A stretch of 8,011 nucleotides of DNA. Origin: Minisyncoccota bacterium (GTDB taxonomy: Bacteria > Patescibacteriota > Minisyncoccia > UBA6257 > HR35). The stretch is from assembly GCA_937934285.1 (NCBI GenBank), contig CALHAT010000021.1, forward strand, positions 1 through 8,011, read 5' to 3'. The notes under the pieces are model-generated. The model saw nothing but the letters and a program-made list of their open reading frames with translations, made no database searches and had not been told where the DNA came from. Shown here piece after piece: positions 5,791 to 8,011 of this stretch (positions are counted from its first letter, which is position 1; every line of letters starts with the position of its first letter). The translations under genes and the position numbers were made by a program.

Positions 5791-6576
5791 CTCGCCTTCC
5801 ACTATTACTAGTGGGGTAGGACTATATCTTCACCCAAAACTTTTTAGTTTTGGGGATGGCGTTTTGGCTGGAGTTAAAACTCCAACCCTCGGCTTAAAGC
5901 CTCAGTCTCTACAGGGCTTAACCCAATTTATATTGCATTGATGGAATAATCTTATCTTGAATCAATAGTTTGAGCTTGGAAATTGATCTTCCTAGAAATC
6001 TTAATCGCCAATAATGTTTATCTTTATTTAACACAACTTCTAATCCTAGGGTTTTTAACTTTTTAATTAATTTCTTTTGATCCTTTAAAGAATATTGCTG
6101 GGTATTAAGATAGAAATTTGATTTACCGCATCTACTTCCATCATCCATATACCAAACAGCTAAAATATCAGGATTTAACTTTAATTCATCAGGAATGACT
6201 TTCTTTTTATTTTTGTAAAATTTTGACATCAAATCAGTAAATATAGGTAGCTGTTTGGTGTAAAACCTAATTGCTAATCTGTTTTTACCAGATTTTCTTA
6301 ATTTTGGCGGTGAAGCCGAAATATCTTTCAAAATAAGATATTTCCATTCAACATATTCTCTTTGTTTATAAGAATGGTTAATCTCTAACAGAGCATCTTT
6401 TCTCCCTATAAACTTTCTTAAATAGCCATCACCCAAAATACTTCCTATAATTACTGAATACTGACATTGGGTTAAGCTTCCCACGGTATTATCCATGGCA
6501 ATTATTTTAACATGGACTTTACCGTTATAAGCCATTTATTTTTTTCCCACGATTGCTCGTGGGGCACCCCAATTTG
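5791..6576 (-). ncRNA. Group I intron at 23S position 2500 (L2500)
   Basis: The 786-nt insertion lies between U2500 and C2501. The 5' exon end GGCACCU pairs with intron GGGUGCC (6563..6569), with U-G at the splice site (P1). AUUG just 5' of that guide can pair with 3' exon CGAU (P10), and the intron ends in G. P2 is a hairpin with a GCAA loop. P3 is ATGGC/GCCAT and P4 is ACGGT/ACCGT. P5 is TCCATG/CATGGA. P6 is a perfect 12-bp pairing of 6466..6477 with 5916..5927, and the ORF sits in its loop. P7 pairs GACT (5904..5907) with the AGTC of the conserved AAGATATAGTC (5820..5830). P8 is CCCAAAACT/AGTTTTGGG, and P9 has a GTAA loop. Two extra hairpins between P7 and P3 suggest subgroup IA. The core looks intact and probably self-splicing. 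Confidence 0.93.
5918..6535 (-). CDS. LAGLIDADG homing endonuclease of the L2500 intron
   Basis: The 205-residue protein has two LAGLIDADG motifs in one chain. They are VIIGSILGDG (28-37, acidic D36) and LAVWYMDDG (125-133, D131/D132), so it should act as a monomer. The segments between them (EINHS, RFYTKQLPIF, KKVIPDEL) fit the LAGLIDADG_2 family. Such enzymes cut the intronless rRNA gene near the insertion site to spread the intron, and some also act as RNA maturases. Both motif acidic residues are present and the frame is intact. The first 20 or so codons coincide with ribozyme elements P3, P4, P5 and the start of P6. The conserved domain begins only at about residue 23, and M14 is an alternative start. 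The TAA stop lies inside the 3' strand of P6. No Shine-Dalgarno is seen. Translation would have to occur from the pre-rRNA or the excised intron. Confidence 0.92.
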   Translation of the reverse strand: MAYNGKVHVKIIAMDNTVGSLTQCQYSVIIGSILGDGYLRKFIGRKDALLEINHSYKQREYVEWKYLILKDISASPPKLRKSGKNRLAIRFYTKQLPIFTDLMSKFYKNKKKVIPDELKLNPDILAVWYMDDGSRCGKSNFYLNTQQYSLKDQKKLIKKLKTLGLEVVLNKDKHYWRLRFLGRSISKLKLLIQDKIIPSMQYKLG

Positions 6577-6627
6577 AGGTGCCGAGCTGGGCCGTCGATG
6601 TGGACTCTCGGGCCCAACCAGCCTGTT
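6577..6627 (-). other. 51-nt internal 23S exon between the two introns
   Basis: This exon corresponds to E. coli A2450-U2500 with identical length and includes the peptidyl-transferase bases A2450, A2451 and C2452. Its first five bases, AACAG, form P10 with the upstream intron. Its last seven, GGCACCU, form P1 with the downstream intron. Confidence 0.93.
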
Positions 6628-7485
6628 CAATCCTTTCGGATTAGACTATACCTTCATCCAGCGGTAATTTTTAAAAATTACAGCTGGAGGCGGCGTTTTA
6701 GCTGCCATAAAAATGGCAACTCTCTCGAAATTTTCGAGAAGTCGTTACGGGGTTAGTTAGGAATTTTATATTTTAAACTTTCGATTTGATAATCAAGAAG
6801 ATATTTTTTTAACTTTTGTGTTTCAACTCGCGAAAAATACAAAACAAAACCTTTATTTTTTTTATCTATTACCTTTACCTTTAAGTCAAAATTTGTTTCA
6901 ATTACCTCTTTAGCTCTCTCAGCATCATCTTTTGTTAATTTACCAAGATAAAGAAAGGCATTTTTATCTATCTTATTATAATAACCGTCATCATAGTACC
7001 AAATCGCCAAACCTATTGGCAGGGTCAACATTCTCTTTAGTTTTTCAGGAATAACTTTATAACCCTGAGGATAAAATAAATTTCTTAATTTACCTAAAAG
7101 TGGGCTTGCGTTCGATTGAACTCTTACATATTCATATTCTTTTTTAGTTAGCGGATGGATACGTTTTAAATGTTTTGGTTTACCTTGAAACAAATTCGGT
7201 AAAAGCTGCATTTTCCATAAAAGATAATCTTTAAATTTCAATGAATGTTCTAATCTTAATCTAGCATTTCTTTTTCCAGTTTTCTGCAGATAACCATCAC
7301 CAAGAATCATTCCTATCAAAGCATTCATTTGAAATTTATTTAACTTAATCATTATTTAACTCAATTTTTATTCTTCCTAACTAACTTCCCACGGTGTTAC
7401 CCAAAATCATTTTTGGGCTTCACCGTTATGAGCCGCATTTTTCTTCTGCATTACTGCAGAAGGGGACAACAGCCTTAATGGCTTT
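6628..7485 (-). ncRNA. Group I intron at 23S position 2449 (L2449)
   Basis: The 858-nt insertion lies between U2449 and A2450. The 5' exon end GGGAU pairs with intron GUCCC (7463..7467), with U-G at the splice site (P1). CUGUU directly 5' of the guide pairs perfectly with 3' exon AACAG (P10). The last intron base is G. P2 (7443..7462) has 8 bp and a GTAA loop. P3 is GCGGC/GCCGC, P4 is ACGGT/ACCGT, and P5 is CCCAAAA/TTTTGGG. P6 is a perfect 12-bp pairing of 7374..7385 with 6752..6763 and encloses the ORF. P7 pairs GACT (6740..6743) with AGTC in AAGGTATAGTC (6644..6654). P8 is capped by an 18-nt AT palindrome, and P9 is AATCC-GAAA-GGATT. Two hairpins between P7 and P3 (P7.1 and P7.2-like) suggest subgroup IA. 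The core appears complete. Confidence 0.93.
6753..7352 (-). CDS. LAGLIDADG homing endonuclease of the L2449 intron
   Basis: The 199-residue protein has two LAGLIDADG motifs, ALIGMILGDG (11-20, D19) and LAIWYYDDG (115-123, D121/D122). Between them lie LRLEHSLKFKDYLLWK, SNASPLL and KVIPEKL, as in the LAGLIDADG_2 family. It is expected to be a monomeric endonuclease recognising the intronless 2449 region, possibly also a splicing cofactor. Catalytic acidic residues and frame are intact, so it looks active. Unlike the L2500 enzyme, its ATG lies inside the P6 loop, just past the core, so it does not overlap P3-P5. Its TAA stop does lie in the 3' strand of P6. It is clearly related to the L2500 enzyme (GDGYL, VIP-x-x-L-K, LA-x-WY-x-DDG). 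No strong Shine-Dalgarno precedes it. Confidence 0.93.
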   Translation of the reverse strand: MIKLNKFQMNALIGMILGDGYLQKTGKRNARLRLEHSLKFKDYLLWKMQLLPNLFQGKPKHLKRIHPLTKKEYEYVRVQSNASPLLGKLRNLFYPQGYKVIPEKLKRMLTLPIGLAIWYYDDGYYNKIDKNAFLYLGKLTKDDAERAKEVIETNFDLKVKVIDKKNKGFVLYFSRVETQKLKKYLLDYQIESLKYKIPN

Positions 7486-8011
7486 ATCCCTAGGGTAACT
7501 TTTATCCGTTGTCTCCGGCCTTTCTACAAAGAGCCGTCGGGTCACTAAGTCCGGCTTTCGCCTCTGCTCGAGATGTCTCTCTCGCAGTCAAGCTGGCTTA
7601 TGCCTTTACACTTTCATCCTGGTTTCCATCCAGGACAAGCCAACCTTTGAACGCCTCCGTTACCTTTTAGGAGGCTGCTGCCCCAGCAAAACTGGCCCTC
7701 ACCCACTGTTTTTGAGGTTCTGCCTCAAATTAGACTTCAGCAAATAGAAGGTGGGTGTTCCATTGACGGCTCCACTCCGACCGGAATCGGAGTTTCATAG
7801 CCTCCCCACTACGCTCTGCATCTATTTACCAAAGTCAATGGGTGAGCCCAGTAAAGCTCCTAGGGTCTTCTCGTCCCGCTGCCAGCACCCCGCATCTTCA
7901 CGGGGATTGCATTTTCACCGAGCACCTCCTCGAGACAGTCCCCCAGTCGTTACGCCTTTCATGCGCTCCGGAACTTACCCGGAAAGGAATTGCGCTACCT
8001 TTGGACGGTCA

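Noticed and set aside
6553..6756. Plus-strand open frame of 67 codons
   Set aside because: It is antisense to the 51-nt 23S exon and to intron core stems, with no start signal or protein-like pattern.
5791..7485. Archaeal-type bulge-helix-bulge introns or RNase III-removed intervening sequences
   Set aside because: LAGLIDADG genes also occur in archaeal rRNA introns, but the U-G P1, P10, P4-P6, P7 with the AAGATATAGTC-type motif and the terminal G all define group I.

Overview
The window is AT-rich bacterial chromosomal DNA, read almost entirely from the minus strand. Several features suggest a Candidate Phyla Radiation (Patescibacteria) genome: a 23S rRNA gene interrupted by self-splicing introns with homing endonucleases, tightly packed genes mostly lacking Shine-Dalgarno sites, a small membrane-anchored Cys-motif protein of a kind common in that group, and an rplJ-rplL pair separated from its usual neighbours. 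This assignment is inference; no 16S gene is present.

Minus-strand layout, in transcription order from the right edge. Positions 8011 to about 5403 hold the 3' third of 23S rRNA (about E. coli U1917 to the 3' end). Two group I introns interrupt it in the peptidyl-transferase region, after U2449 (6628..7485) and after U2500 (5791..6576). They leave a 51-nt exon (6577..6627). Both fold by hand into P1, P10, P2, P3-P8 and P9, and both carry a two-motif LAGLIDADG endonuclease gene inside P6. 5S rRNA follows (5225..5342). Next is a close-packed three-gene cluster: a membrane-anchored Cys-motif protein, trpS, and an unknown 223-residue protein. The promoter of rplJ-rplL begins inside the 3' end of that last gene and feeds a structured leader that probably binds L10. 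A tRNA-Val(CAC) starts 3 nt after rplL.

The left part is different. A plus-strand gene (1088..1690) encodes a secreted or membrane-anchored protein with a twin-arginine-like N-terminus, in the gap between tRNA-Val and tRNA-Arg(UCG). Further left on the minus strand is a self-contained unit: a near-consensus promoter (TTGACA-17-GATAAT), the only ideal Shine-Dalgarno in the window, a very acidic 38-residue protein richer in GC than its neighbours, and a strong intrinsic terminator. The left edge holds the N-terminal 203 codons of a divergent M16-type zinc peptidase (HLVEH motif) that runs out of the window.

Functionally the window is mostly translation machinery: 23S and 5S rRNA, L10, L7/L12, TrpRS and two tRNAs. 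The most notable points are the twin introns with their nested endonuclease genes, the orphan acidic small protein, and the L10 leader.
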